Below are positions 11,384 through 21,598 of a stretch of DNA of 64,000 bases, one piece after another. The stretch's first letter is position 1. Each line of letters starts with the position of its first letter. This stretch comes from Dichomitus squalens LYAD-421 SS1 (Eukaryota; Basidiomycota; Agaricomycetes; Polyporales; Polyporaceae), in contig NW_006766883.1 of NCBI RefSeq assembly GCF_000275845.1, positions 2,563,843 through 2,627,842 on the forward strand, written 5' to 3'. A program made the translations under genes and the position numbers. The notes beneath the pieces were generated by a model that was not told the DNA's origin, did no database searches, and saw nothing but the letters and a program-made list of their open reading frames with translations.

Positions 11384-12301
11384 ATGCAGGTCTTGTCCGC
11401 TTCAGCTATCTCTGTTTACCTCTGTCTTGTGCCCGGGCTGGTCTCGGGAGCGTTCGCGGGCGTGTCGGGTCGTTCAGGCCTAGTAGTGCGACGGGATGCG
11501 ATGATTTTGGCTTCGGTCGAAGAGGTGCGTCGTCTGCTCCCCCGCAGACTCATTGTTGTGCTCATCAGAAATGGCTACAGGACACACGGGTTACGCTTGT
11601 TGACACCGCCCTTCCTGCCGTGGTCTCCGGCCCCGCTGCCTCATCCACTGCGGTCCTGGCCTTCGCGTTGTCAAACGCTACAGCATCCGAGGACCCCGCA
11701 CAGGCAGCGCAGACAAACGATACCGCGTCTACAGCGAAGACGCGCGCCGCCATCGTCGCCGGCGCAGCTGCAGGAGGAGGCACCGCGCTTCTCATCCTCC
11801 TCGTCGTTCTGGGCTATTTCGCCACGACATGGTGGCGGAGGTGGCAGGAAGAGAAGATGCTGCGGGCGGTGACATCCCCGCGTGCAGAGTACACCGTCGA
11901 TCCGGAAGGTGCGCCGCCGACGCCTCGTCTCCCCCATCCTGATGCTGCGACGAAAGTCATTGATAGTACCCTTAGATGCCGCAGAGTGTTGGAGCGAGCG
12001 TTCGGGGACGCACAGGCTGTCTTCGCTGATGGCCTACCAGCCCGATTCGTTCCACGGCAGTGGCTGGAGCGACATCTCGCACCACGCTGGCGTATCCTCT
12101 GCAGCTGGTTCGTGCGATCTGCTTCAGACACCGGCCCGCCGCTGATACACCGCTTTGTGCTTTGTACCGGCAGCTGGGCCCAGCCCTAGAACTCGAGCGG
12201 GAGGAGCAAACGCCTCTCGCGTCGACTTGCGCTACTGCTCGATCCCCAAGTTCCACTTGCGGAGGCAAGGTCCGTTTGATCGGCCCAGCGTATTCGTCTA
12301 G
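11384..12301 (+). CDS. single-pass type I membrane protein, unknown function
   Basis: Four exons: 11384-11524, 11569-11908, 11967-12107 and 12174-12301; 249 residues. It has a signal peptide (MQVLSASAISVYLCLVPGLVSG), a short extracellular part rich in Ala/Ser/Thr, one strong transmembrane helix (AAAGGGTALLILLVVLGYFA, followed by stop-transfer WWRRW), and a cytoplasmic tail (AYQPDSFHGSGWSDISHH..). This resembles the Skg6-like or mid2-like single-pass surface proteins common in basidiomycetes, but I recognise no named family. The last two introns were chosen because they join frames with protein-like composition and have CTGAT branch sites. The last exon is the least certain. Its 5' part is duplicated at 7522-7768. 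Confidence 0.6.
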
Positions 12302-13486
12302 ATTTTGACTATGGTTCGGCAAGGTCCGACATCGCGCAGAGTGGACGGGATGCAGGGCGTCCGCGCGACTACGTTCAGAGGCCCGTTCTTATAACAGTGA
12401 ATGTGCGCTGTGCATGTCAGTCGCAGCCCGCTCTCGCAAGCGAACCAAGGCGAGTGTGATGCCGCGCTAGTCTGCCTCGATCGCACTGTCCGCCCCGCAC
12501 TCGTATACACCGGCAGTAGTCGGCGTAGATTAGTATGCCGCCACCCTTCGCAATCGGCTCGTGGCGTGATCACCACTTCGCTCCGGTCCGAGTTGTAGTT
12601 GTGGGACATCGTGCGACACAAGGATGCGGCGTTCGCAAGACTCAACGCCGCGCACGGCAAGGTGTACGACCTGTCTTGTCTTGAAGCTGGGTGGGGCGCG
12701 CAGATAGCCTCCTCAAATTTTGCCCTTCTAATGCTTTCTGTCAGAACTCGTGCGCGAACGGGGATAGTGGCCTGACGCGATCCGATCTGCACCACATATC
12801 ATGCCCGAATTCGCGCCCGGGTTGCTGACTGCACTGGCCAGCCGACCAGCGAGCATTCGATCCAGCCAGAGACAGTACCGTACGACGCACGTACCGAGGG
12901 TTTCGAGGGAGGGCGTGGCGTTTTTGCCGGGATGGCGGCCGCGTGATATGAGCTTGGCCTGTGGAGCCTGTGGCCAATGACTGTGACTACGTCGGATCGT
13001 GTTGAAAACCAAGTTACTGTCGACTCACCTTAGTTTGTGCGTGACGTCGTACGATGTAGGGAATTCGGACTGGATGGCATGCGCGACACTGTGATAAGTG
13101 AAAGGATTGTTGCAGACATAGCATTCACCCGGCGCGGCCTAGTAGTCGCCAAAGTTGCTCACCCAGCGATGCTTGAACGGCGGCGGACCCATGCTCGTAT
13201 TTCGACCATGACGGGCCGATCGTGCCCTCGTAGGTCATCAATGTCTGCCCTAGCCTTCTCAAGGCTATAGGATGAGAATCTGACATGGGTTCTCAAGCGA
13301 ACGCCGCAAGGGTGGTTGCGCACGCACCAATCCATCTCGAGTAACTGGAGGTATGATTCCTCAGCGTCCGCCCTCATCATGGCGGGCACGAGCAGGGGTA
13401 CAAGCCACGCACCGCCTGTGTCGACACATTCAGCGAATCTACTCCGCAGCCCGCACGTCCCTCTTCATCTACCATGCATGCAAGCC
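12302..13486. other. intergenic, nothing firm
   Basis: Several 60-165 codon frames on both strands (for example 12298-12795 minus) lack domains, splice logic or composition bias that would support a gene. Confidence 0.4.
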
Positions 13487-13718
13487 ATGATCGCCAAACT
13501 CCAAGCCGCTCTTTTTGCCGTCACTTTTCTTTGCCATCCTTGTCGCCGCTCGTCCCAGTCACGGCGACGACAGCCGTGACCGCCGCAGCCCCCCGAGCAT
13601 CCCCCCGGGTGAGCTCTGGCCTCTCGAGGGTCCGATCAAGCAGATACTTGAGTATCAGCTCAAGTACATACTCGAGACCGACAGGGCTTTCGATCGTTTG
13701 GATTGGGCCCCGAGGTGA
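13487..13718 (+). pseudogene. possible small secreted protein with a reading-frame break
   Basis: From the ATG at 13487 the first codons give a signal-peptide start (MIAKLQAALFAVTF). A frame one base away continues it naturally as FFAILVAARPSHGDD.., then PPGELWPLEGPIKQILEYQL.., ending DRLDWAPR stop at 13718. No ATG opens the second frame, and no intron reconciles them. A single-base error or a real frameshift would explain it. There is no known family. Confidence 0.3.
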
Positions 13719-14269
13719 GCAGTGAGTGTCCGGCAGTTAGATTACACTGAGGTGTTCATGCAGCATATCGTCCTCGTAGCTGTCTAGGAGGTCGGATGGG
13801 AGGGGTGGCCGAAGCGGGGGTGGCGTAAGTGTGTTTGTAGGAGCATGCCGCCAGCCTGGGTGTGTGTATGCATCTTAGTTTGTGACCGAGTAAAAGAAGG
13901 AAAGAAACAGAAATAGATGTGAACTCGCATGAGGGGTTCGCGGGACTCGAAGCTTCGAGGCTGAATACAGAGCTGATAGCCAGACGTCGTCCGTGACCAC
14001 GATTGCCGCGGACCAGTCGCTCAAGTCACGGCCACGCGTTCCGTGACGGGTCGTGTTCGTCGCGTCCGACGCGTCGATTGGATCACGCCAACGTTGCCGT
14101 CCGGGGTGGCCTCTGCAGGTAGCGTGACGGGCACACTCGCTATCGCTTCATGAACAGGTCTTCATACCTCTCTATCAGTGGCCAAAGTCGATAGTCGAGC
14201 AAGGTATAGTAAACCGGGGTAGCTTGGCCGCCGCCTCTCTACTAGTCAGTCTCCCCGGAGGAAGAACAT
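13719..14269. other. intergenic, nothing firm
   Basis: No supported exons. Rich in short CG-containing words but without structured repeats that I can see. Confidence 0.4.
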
Positions 14270-14760
14270 GTGTCTGCCTTTCCTAAAGCCATCATCACAC
14301 CCAGGTTGTTCTTGATTCTGATTCCATGGAATTCCATGTCCATGGCTACCACCTGCAGAGCGTGTGCAACACTCTTGGGATCAACTGCCCGGCCAGCAAT
14401 CCCCGCGCTGAGCTATACCAGCTCCTGCCATACGAGTCCGGCACACTGTGGCTCACCCACAACGTCCGAAACCCGCCAATTGTGCTTATGATCCCCTGCA
14501 GCTTCCACGCACACGTGGAGGATGTCTCCTGCTCGCGCTCTGCGTCGTCTCTCACACATCGCACCTCCCGAGCGGCTCCAAGCAGCGAGACGGGATGTTC
14601 GCCACCTTCGTCGTCGTCAGAGTCCCATCCGCATTCATTGTTACCGCCAGCGGCCTCTCCACGTCTTCCACAAGTGCGGGTGGTCGTCAGGACTTGCATG
14701 GCGGGTTCCGGTGTAATGCGTACGCGCCGCGGCGGCGGACCGGGGTGGCCGTCGGAAGAT
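14270..14760 (+). pseudogene. decayed 2OG-Fe(II) oxygenase fragment
   Basis: Two islands of the large fungal 2OG-oxygenase family can be read in shifted frames: PRAELYQLLPYESG (about 14400-14445) and KQRDGMFATFVVV.VPS (about 14583-14630). The intact gene at 48938-53055 has RCDLYKLLLYEKG and KADGMFATIVIVLPS at the same places. The HxD segment between them and the following GG..V.HG segment are not recoverable. This is a degraded relative. An antisense frame (14346-14900, minus) is probably a shadow. Confidence 0.55.
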
Positions 14761-15263
14761 AGGGGCGATATGGAGGTGGGTATGGTGGCCGAGTCCATTT
14801 GGGTGCTAGAGAGATTTGTGGGCATTGGGGGGGAGGGAGCTCGTGGAGGAGGGTATTTAGTTTGACCGGGAGTCAGGATATGCTTTGGTGCGTGGGACAA
14901 GCAGGAGTTTGAAGGGTGCTTGGAAGATGTGCGCTGATTTCACTCGTGAGTTGTTGCAGTTGAAAGCTCCCTTACGTCGCAGGGAGCTGGGCCTCTTGAC
15001 TGACGGAAGAGATTGCTAGACTTCTATCTGACGACGTGCGTTTGCTCACCCGTTCGACAGGATATCGGAGAACGCTTCTGGTAATCTGACCAAATGATGA
15101 GAAAAGAATGATCCCCAGTGTCGTGAGGTGCAGAGCAGAGTCCAAGGCCAAGAATCGCCGAGCACTAGCGCCAAGCACGTGCGAGAGAACCCAGCGCGGT
15201 CAATTTCGCGCGTCTGCACAGCGCATCTCTCCTCCCCCCTCAACCCATCTGCTCTCGCCCAGC
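14761..15263. other. intergenic, promoter side of the EF-Ts gene
   Basis: No coding signal. The last 100 bp before 15264 are C-rich pyrimidine tracts typical of fungal leaders. Confidence 0.4.
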
Positions 15264-16331
15264 ATGTACGCCCTCCGCCGATCCACAGCCTCCTTCCCCC
15301 GTCTTTACTCAACAGCACCCCCCAAGCCCCCCGTAAAGCTCATCGCCGAGCTCCGCAAGCTCGCCGAAGGCGTCTCGCTCACCAAAGCCCGCGAGGCGCT
15401 CGCCGCCAGCAACAACGACCTCCCCGCCGCCCTCGCGTGGCTCGACGCCGACCGCGCCGCCTCGGGCGCCGCGAAAGCCGCCAAGCTCGCCGGCCGCGTC
15501 GCCGGCCAGGGCCTCGTCGGCGTGCAGGTGCTCTCCCCCGGCGCGCGCCCCGGCGCGAGCGGGAGCGCGGTGCGCGCGGCGATGGTCGAGCTGAACTGCG
15601 AGACGGACTTCGTCGCGCGCGGCGCGCTGTTCAACAAGCTCCTCGCGGACGTCGCGCACACGGCCGCGTTCCTCGCCGAGCCCGCCGCGTCGCGGGGGGA
15701 GGGGTTCGTCCGCGAGGTGAGGCTGGACGCGCTGGGCGACGCGCCGCTGCTGGACCACGCGGACCCGGTGGGCGCGAGCCCGGCGGGGCGGCTCTCGGCG
15801 CACGCGAACACGGTCGGGGGCGCGGTGCGGGACTTGGTGGCGAAGGTGGGGGAGAAGATCACGCTGCGGCGCGCGGTCGCGGTCGCGCGGGACCCGCTGC
15901 CGTACGCGCAGCGGCGCCTGGGCCTCCGCGCGTTCCCGTACGTGCACGGGGCGGTGACGGTGCCGACGAACGGGACGAAGGGCGCGCTGGCGCTGCTGGC
16001 GTTCAGGAGCGCGAGGCTGCCGGAGCTGGTCGCGTCGGAGGCGTTCCAGAGGGAGCTCGCGGCGCTCGAGCGGTCGCTGGGCCGGACGATCGTCGGCTTC
16101 CCGGTGACGAGGGTCGGCGAGTCGGATGGCCGGGATGCTGAGGCTCTTTATGGCCAGCCTCCGGACATGTTCGTGAACAAGACGGGGAGCACGGTGTTGG
16201 AGGAGTTGCGGAATTGGGCGGATAGGAACAAGTTGGGCGGGGAGGGCAGCGGGGAGGACGCTGCGCTTGCGGTGCTCGAGTTCAAGAAGTGGTCGGTTGG
16301 GGAGCCGCTCGAGAGCACCGAGAGCTCATGA
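15264..16331 (+). CDS. TSF1: mitochondrial elongation factor Ts
   Basis: Nucleotide exchange factor for mitochondrial EF-Tu. Single exon, 355 residues. A mitochondrial presequence (MYALRRSTASFPRLYSTAPP) is followed by the UBA-like N-domain (KLIAELRKLAEGVSLTKARE, ALAASNNDLPAALAWL). The core has VELNCETDFVARGALF, the EF-Ts hallmark, and further on GEKITLRRAV and YVHGAVTVPTNGTKGALALL. The GC content is very high in the middle, and long Arg-rich frames on both strands here are shadows. The start was chosen as the ATG directly before the presequence; longer in-frame extension upstream is untranslated leader. Confidence 0.94.
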   Translation: MYALRRSTASFPRLYSTAPPKPPVKLIAELRKLAEGVSLTKAREALAASNNDLPAALAWLDADRAASGAAKAAKLAGRVAGQGLVGVQVLSPGARPGASGSAVRAAMVELNCETDFVARGALFNKLLADVAHTAAFLAEPAASRGEGFVREVRLDALGDAPLLDHADPVGASPAGRLSAHANTVGGAVRDLVAKVGEKITLRRAVAVARDPLPYAQRRLGLRAFPYVHGAVTVPTNGTKGALALLAFRSARLPELVASEAFQRELAALERSLGRTIVGFPVTRVGESDGRDAEALYGQPPDMFVNKTGSTVLEELRNWADRNKLGGEGSGEDAALAVLEFKKWSVGEPLESTESS

Positions 16332-17489
16332 GGCGTCGACTCATAGAGCTCGCTGGCCATTTACCTAGGTGAGTTCACTCAAGGCAGTGCTGGGCGAGTG
16401 ACGATGTGCTCATCCGCATCTTGCAATCTAGACAAGTTGCGCTACAACAAGTATAATGCTCGTCCTAATGCCGGCTCTTCGGAGTCGTAATGCCAACACG
16501 CATCTCTACTCGACAAGTTGTGCACGCTGCCTTACAACAGGCTGTCTTGCTGGAGGAGTTTGAGAGGACGCACTCACGAATCTGGGAAGATTTCCGCGCA
16601 AAATATCGGGACGGGGATGTTGTCCCTTGCGCTCCTGGGTGTGCTACGACAAATAAAACTCGTCCACGTCAGGTAGCTATCAACACAGATCGTCGAAATA
16701 CCATGACCGGGAAATATCTGGCTTGCACGCGCCTGACGCATGTACGTCTATCAGCGGATCGAACTCGGAGCGGCAACGTGGAGATAGCATCATTGGCAGT
16801 ATATGCGCACGCAAAACGAGAAGGGTGGGTAGAGGACGACATGATTGTTCGCCGTCTGCGGCCGCCAATCGCTCTTGGATAGCCAAGGTGCTCGAGGGTG
16901 GTTGTGCGTTTCCCGCTTCCCCTGTTTACACAAGCGCGGGTGGTATAGGTTGCCTTTGGAGGCACTGAGCTGAAAATAACGGCGGATCACAGGGTGCACA
17001 TCGGGGACAGAGGGCCCGCGAGCAGTCATCTGAAAGGCCCGATTGGCCCGACCAAGTCTGACCGAGAGTCAAAGCCCCGAGCAAATCGGTGGCCCCATAC
17101 GCGACCGTCCGCGTCAGCGCGCGAGGGCGAGGTGGTGGTCAAAGACCAAGAGCGAGTGTGACAAAATGCAGAGAGAAAAGCAGCGGGCCAAGGAACGTGA
17201 CAAACGAACACGGCCGTTTGCTCGCAGAGCCCGCTTGAGCCTCAGGCCGTCACTGGCGCCGTCCTCTCCGCCGCCTCCGCCAGGCTCAGTTCTCTTGCAT
17301 CGTGACCTCACACCCGCTCACTCCACCCCCCCCCCTCCCGCCCTCATTCTGCCGGTCTCGCCTCGCCGCATCCGCGCCGCCGACACTGTGTTGCTCAGCC
17401 TCCTCTCCTGCTGCTTCCCACGAAAGACCCCCGGCCTCGCGCGCTCTCGTGCGGACGCAGCCCACCCCGCCGGACACCCGTCCCCCGCC
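16332..17489. other. intergenic with one unassigned open frame
   Basis: A 130-codon frame at 16490-16882 (plus) begins MPTRISTRQVV and has a helical start (LQQAVLLEEFERTHSRIWED) but no recognisable domain and no support from splice signals. I do not call it a gene. The rest up to 17489 is the C-rich leader of the taxilin gene. Confidence 0.35.
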
Positions 17490-19708
17490 ATGAACGGCAC
17501 CCAGGCCGCGAAACACGGCAGGCCCGTCCCCGCAGGGCCCACCCCGCCCGCGCCCGCGGCGGCCCCGCCGGCCCCCCCAAACGCCAACTCCAACGCACCG
17601 AACGCGAACGCAGCACCCGCCCCGCCGAAGCAGCCCAACGGGACGGCGGCGAACGGGGCGCATGCGCCCCCCGCGCAGAAGGGCAAGAAGAAGACCGCGG
17701 AGCCGCAGCCCGTGGACCCGTCGCAGATGTACGAGACGTTGAAGAGCAGGATCGCGGCGCTCGAGGAGGAGGAGGTACACGAGGAGGAGGAGGAGCGGCG
17801 GTTCGGTGAGTGACGTGCGGGCCCGCTGGTCCCTCATGTTGTGCTTTCCAGGCATGTGCGATACATGATGCTGACGGGGCTTCGGATGCGTGCGCGGGAC
17901 ATAGCGGAGGAGGCGCAGAAGAGTGTCTGGGGGATGACGGAGACGGCGATACATGCAAAGTACATTGAGCTGGTGCGTGTGCCATTGGTCTGATATCAAG
18001 ACGGAAAATTGACGATGCAACTCTGCTCTATGCCTAGTTTGCAGAGCTTAAACGACTGGAGCGAGACCATGCGAAGGAGAAGCAGAAGCTGGTGAAGGAC
18101 AAGGATGCTGGTGCGTCTGCTCGTGCCTGTCATTGCTTTCGACAGTGCAGACGACGTCCTTACTTTCGTGCATCCTACAGCCAAGAGTCAACTGACGAAG
18201 GCGAACCAAACCAAGACGAAGATGGAGAACCTCGCGCGGGAGCTGCAGAAAGTGCGTCACCATCGCCCTCTATGTTGATTCTGATCTTGACCGCTCCCTC
18301 AGGACAACAAGAAGCTGCGGGTCGGTTAGCTCATTTGAAGACATCGCTGGCGTTCTCACAGACATGGCATACAGGAAGACAGCAAACGACTAGCGACGTG
18401 CGTCGAGGAGGCGCAAGAAGAGGTACGTCCCCCTTCCGTCTCTCCCCCTCTCAGCTCGCCCAACCAGGCCCATACCGCCCCACAAAAGATCACGCAAATG
18501 AAGACGGACATGGCGAAGCGCGCGGAGCGTGCCAAGATCCAGGAGTCCAAGTACCGCGAGATGCCCGACATCGTCGTGCGCGTCGTCTGCAAGTACCGCG
18601 CCGAGCTCTACTTCAAAATCTCGCGCAAGACGAAGCTCGCGCGGCTCTTCAACGCGTGGACGGAGCGCATGGAGAACAACGTCGTCTCGTCCGCCGGCTC
18701 GGCCGCCGCAGGGAAGAAGGGCGCGAGCTCGCTCGTCAACGGCACCGGGACGATCGTCGGGAGCGCGAGCGGGGCCGCACCCAGTGCGGGCGCGATGCAG
18801 TTCATCTTCTCGCACGGGGGCAGGACGCTCGAGCCGGACCAGACGCCGGAGGAGGCGGGCATCGAGGACGGGGACGTGATCCTGGCGGTGGAGATGATGG
18901 ACCTGACGGACGGGCCGGGGACGGAGGAGCTGGACGAGGGGCAGCCGCGGCCGGTGAGGCCAAAGCTGAGGAAGGAGTGGGTGGAGGACCCGACAGAGTG
19001 AGTGGGCCCTGATCCGCTCGACCGTTCGCTGGGGCTGGGAGAGACTGACGGTTTTGCAGGGCGCGGAAGACTCTCCAGAACATCTTTGACGGAGTGTGCG
19101 TCCTGCTGGGTTTCCCGCGTGCCCGCTCGAGGCAGCAGCTGACATGTACCGTCTGCGTTCTAGCGTCCGCGAGCGGCTGAAGGAGATCCTGCGACAGTAC
19201 AAGCTCCGAGAACAGCACTTTGAGTGTGTCGTGCGCTCGAAGGAGCTCGAGGTGCTGTTGTCGCGGGCACGCGCGGCAGAGCAGAAGCAGCTCGCCGACG
19301 CCGAAAAAGCCCGGGCAGACAAGATGGAGGAAGAGGTGTGTGTGTCTTCTACGGCTCTGTCTGCATCGAGAGCGCTGATTCCCTGTCGCATCCGCAGAGC
19401 AAGCAGTTACGCAAAGAGCTGGACGACGCGACAGAGCAGCAAACCATCCTCATTAACAAGCTGCTATCATGTTGTCACGAGGTACGTTCTCGCACGCATA
19501 CACGGGCTGCCTCTCGGGTATGGCATGGTGGCACGGGTGTGGTCGCTGATGGCGTTACGAGCAGCCCGACAGCGAACGAACACGACAATTTCTCCAATCA
19601 TTACACGGGGCGCTGCACAAACAGGAGGCCCACAAGCAACAAGACGGGCCGCCAGAGGGGCAGAATCAGAAGGTAGTCAACGGCAGTCGCAAGGCAGATG
19701 GCTCGTGA
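17490..19708 (+). CDS. taxilin-like coiled-coil protein with an internal SUMO-like domain
   Basis: Eleven exons: 17490-17805, 17905-17972, 18038-18110, 18181-18251, 18303-18320, 18375-18422, 18489-18997, 19060-19095, 19164-19335, 19398-19481, 19565-19708; 512 residues. A Pro/Ala/Asn-rich N-terminus is followed by the taxilin coil (MYETLKSRIAALEEEE, AIHAKYIELFAELKRLERDH, KMENLARELQKDNKKLR). Taxilins bind syntaxins and act in vesicle traffic. At residues about 224-335 a beta-grasp SUMO/Rad60-SLD-like unit interrupts the coil (DIVVRVVCKYRAELYFKIS.. and MQFIFSHGGRTLEPDQTPEE.GIEDGDVI), split by a Ser/Gly-rich loop and lacking a C-terminal diglycine. The coil resumes (RERLKEILRQYKLREQHFE, SKELEVLLSRA). 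Exon 5 is only 18 nt. Confidence 0.85.
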
Positions 19709-20054
19709 CAGCGACGGCGGCGAGCATGTGGTGACCAGTCGGATTTCCTACGTGTAGACTGTACCTCATCGCATGCTCGGCATACGTCGCGGTTCTGATT
19801 TGAGACTCTCGGCTTCCGCCCCGCGTGCGTGAGGTCGATGGCCACTGATATCAAGCATAGTTTTCCGGAGAACGTGGGCCTCTGCGCAGGCTGCGAGGTG
19901 AGATGCATCCCAGTGGATTTAAGGGGGAAAAAAAACAACGAAGTCCGTGAAGAACGACACAACAGCTGCGACGACGGGATATACGATGATGGTACACAGT
20001 CCGAATCTAATGCTTCTTGCGTGCGGGTATTATCACTGTCTCTTGCGGGGGCTT
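19709..20054. other. convergent intergenic region
   Basis: About 345 bp between the taxilin-like stop and the UAP1 stop. It holds both 3' ends, and I see no gene in it. Confidence 0.5.
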
Positions 20055-21598
20055 TTACACGAGGGCGTCCAGCTCCTCAACAGAGCTGACGACGCCCGAC
20101 TTCGTGAACGTCTTCCCCTTGACGGACTCCAGACCCTCCCCGGCGTACGTAACGAGTGGCGAGAGCTCGATCTCCACGCCCTCCTCCACCGTCGCACCCG
20201 CGGCCTCCAGGAACCGCCTATGCTGCGCTAGCAGGTCGCGGCGGCTCGTCTCGGGGTCGTCCGAGCCCGTCCCGGGCGCGTTCTTGAGCGGGCTGAACTC
20301 CTCCGCGCGCGCGACCTCGAGCACGGCAAAGTGCCGCGTAAACGGAAACACGTCGAAGACGAACATCTCGAGCTTCATCCCGTTTGGCTTGGCGGGCCTG
20401 ACGGGCTCGCCCGAGCGCAGGTCGACGTGCGGGATCTTCTTGCGCGCGATGTGGAACGCGAGCTCGTCCTCGAACGCCTGCACGGAGCGCAGGAACGCGG
20501 TCGTGTAGAAGTGGTTCACGATGTTGCCCGCGCGGAACGCGAGCTCGCCCGCGGGCGTGCGGCGCTCGGCCTGCTCCTTGGAGATCTCCGAGTACTCGAG
20601 CACGCAGAAGCGGTCCCCGCGGCGGGCGACGACGCCGACGGACTCGGTCGGGTACGCCTTGGGGACGACCTTGGCGGCGCAGTCGGCCTGCTTCTGGATG
20701 CAGTACCCGAGGAAGACGGGGTCGGCGATCTTGACGAGGCAGTTGTCGACGCAGTACGAGTGCACGTAGAGGACGTTGCGTTTGCTGAGGTCGGAGAGGA
20801 CCGTGTGCGCCTTGTCCGCGGGCGAGAGGGGCTGGCGGAGGGCGGCGTAGAGGCCGCCGTTGCCGTCCGGGGCGACCGCGACGCGCGAGCGCGTCTCGAG
20901 CAGCACCTTGCCGTCCATGGTGAGGCACGGGAGGGTGCCTGTGCGTCAGAGCGTCTGATCAGATCGCGCACAGCGCCATTGAGTACGAGAGAGAGCGGCG
21001 CACCCTGCTCGAAGAAGACCACGTTCGCGGGGTCCAGGCCGAAGTAGCCGTTCTTGTTGAAGAACGCCTCGGTCTCTGCGCGCGTCGGGCCGCTGGTCAT
21101 GACATACCACGGGATCACGACGGAGCCCGCGGGCCTGCCCGCATGCTGCGCGGCGACCGTCTGCAGGCGTGCGATCCGCTCGGCCTGGTACTGGAAGAGG
21201 GACTTGTGTGAGGGCAGGCCGATGTCGTAGCACCCCTTCGGCGCGCTGCTGCCCAGCCGCGTGCCCTGGCCGCCGGCCATGAGCAGGACGCCGACCTGGC
21301 CGCGCGCGACGGCGTCGAGGCCTATCGCGCGCCATTCCTTCTCCTTCTCGGGCACGCCGATCACCGAGTCGGCGGCGTCCTCGGGGAGGGGCTCGATGGA
21401 CTCCTTGCCGGCGTTGTCTGCCAACTGCTTCTCGGCGGAGACGGCCCTGTGGAAGATGCGGTTGACGCGCTCGATGTCGAGGGCTTCGAGCTGGGCGACG
21501 AGCTCCTCGCGCTCGGCGTCGGAGAGCTGGTCCCAGAAGGTGAAGAGGTGTCCCTGGCCTGCAGATTCGTAGCGTTGGCGGAGATTATCGATAGACAT
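20055..21598 (-). CDS. UAP1: UDP-N-acetylglucosamine pyrophosphorylase
   Basis: Cytosolic enzyme that makes UDP-GlcNAc from UTP and GlcNAc-1-phosphate, the precursor for chitin, GPI anchors and N-glycans. Two exons, 21598-21004 and 20938-20055; 492 residues, normal for the family. The nucleotide-binding signature LLMAGGQGTRLGSSAPKGCY lies near residue 105. Other motifs follow: VIPWYVMTSGPT, NVVFFEQGTLPCLTMDGKVL (joined exactly by the intron), LSDLSKRNVLYVHSYCVDN and GVVARRGDRFCVLEYSEIS. The intron was placed so that FFEQG runs into TLPC, as in homologues. A 238-codon frame on the plus strand is its shadow. Confidence 0.96.

Noticed and set aside
12298..12795. 165-codon minus frame
   Set aside because: No homology or coding composition that I can recognise; overlaps the 3' end of the membrane-protein gene.
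14346..14900. 184-codon minus frame, Pro/Ser-rich
   Set aside because: Antisense to the decayed oxygenase fragment; no domain, and the plus-strand motifs explain the region better.
15128..16141. 337-codon Arg-rich plus frame
   Set aside because: Shifted-frame shadow of the GC-rich EF-Ts gene; no domain.
20331..21047. 238-codon plus frame
   Set aside because: Antisense shadow of UAP1 created by high GC content.
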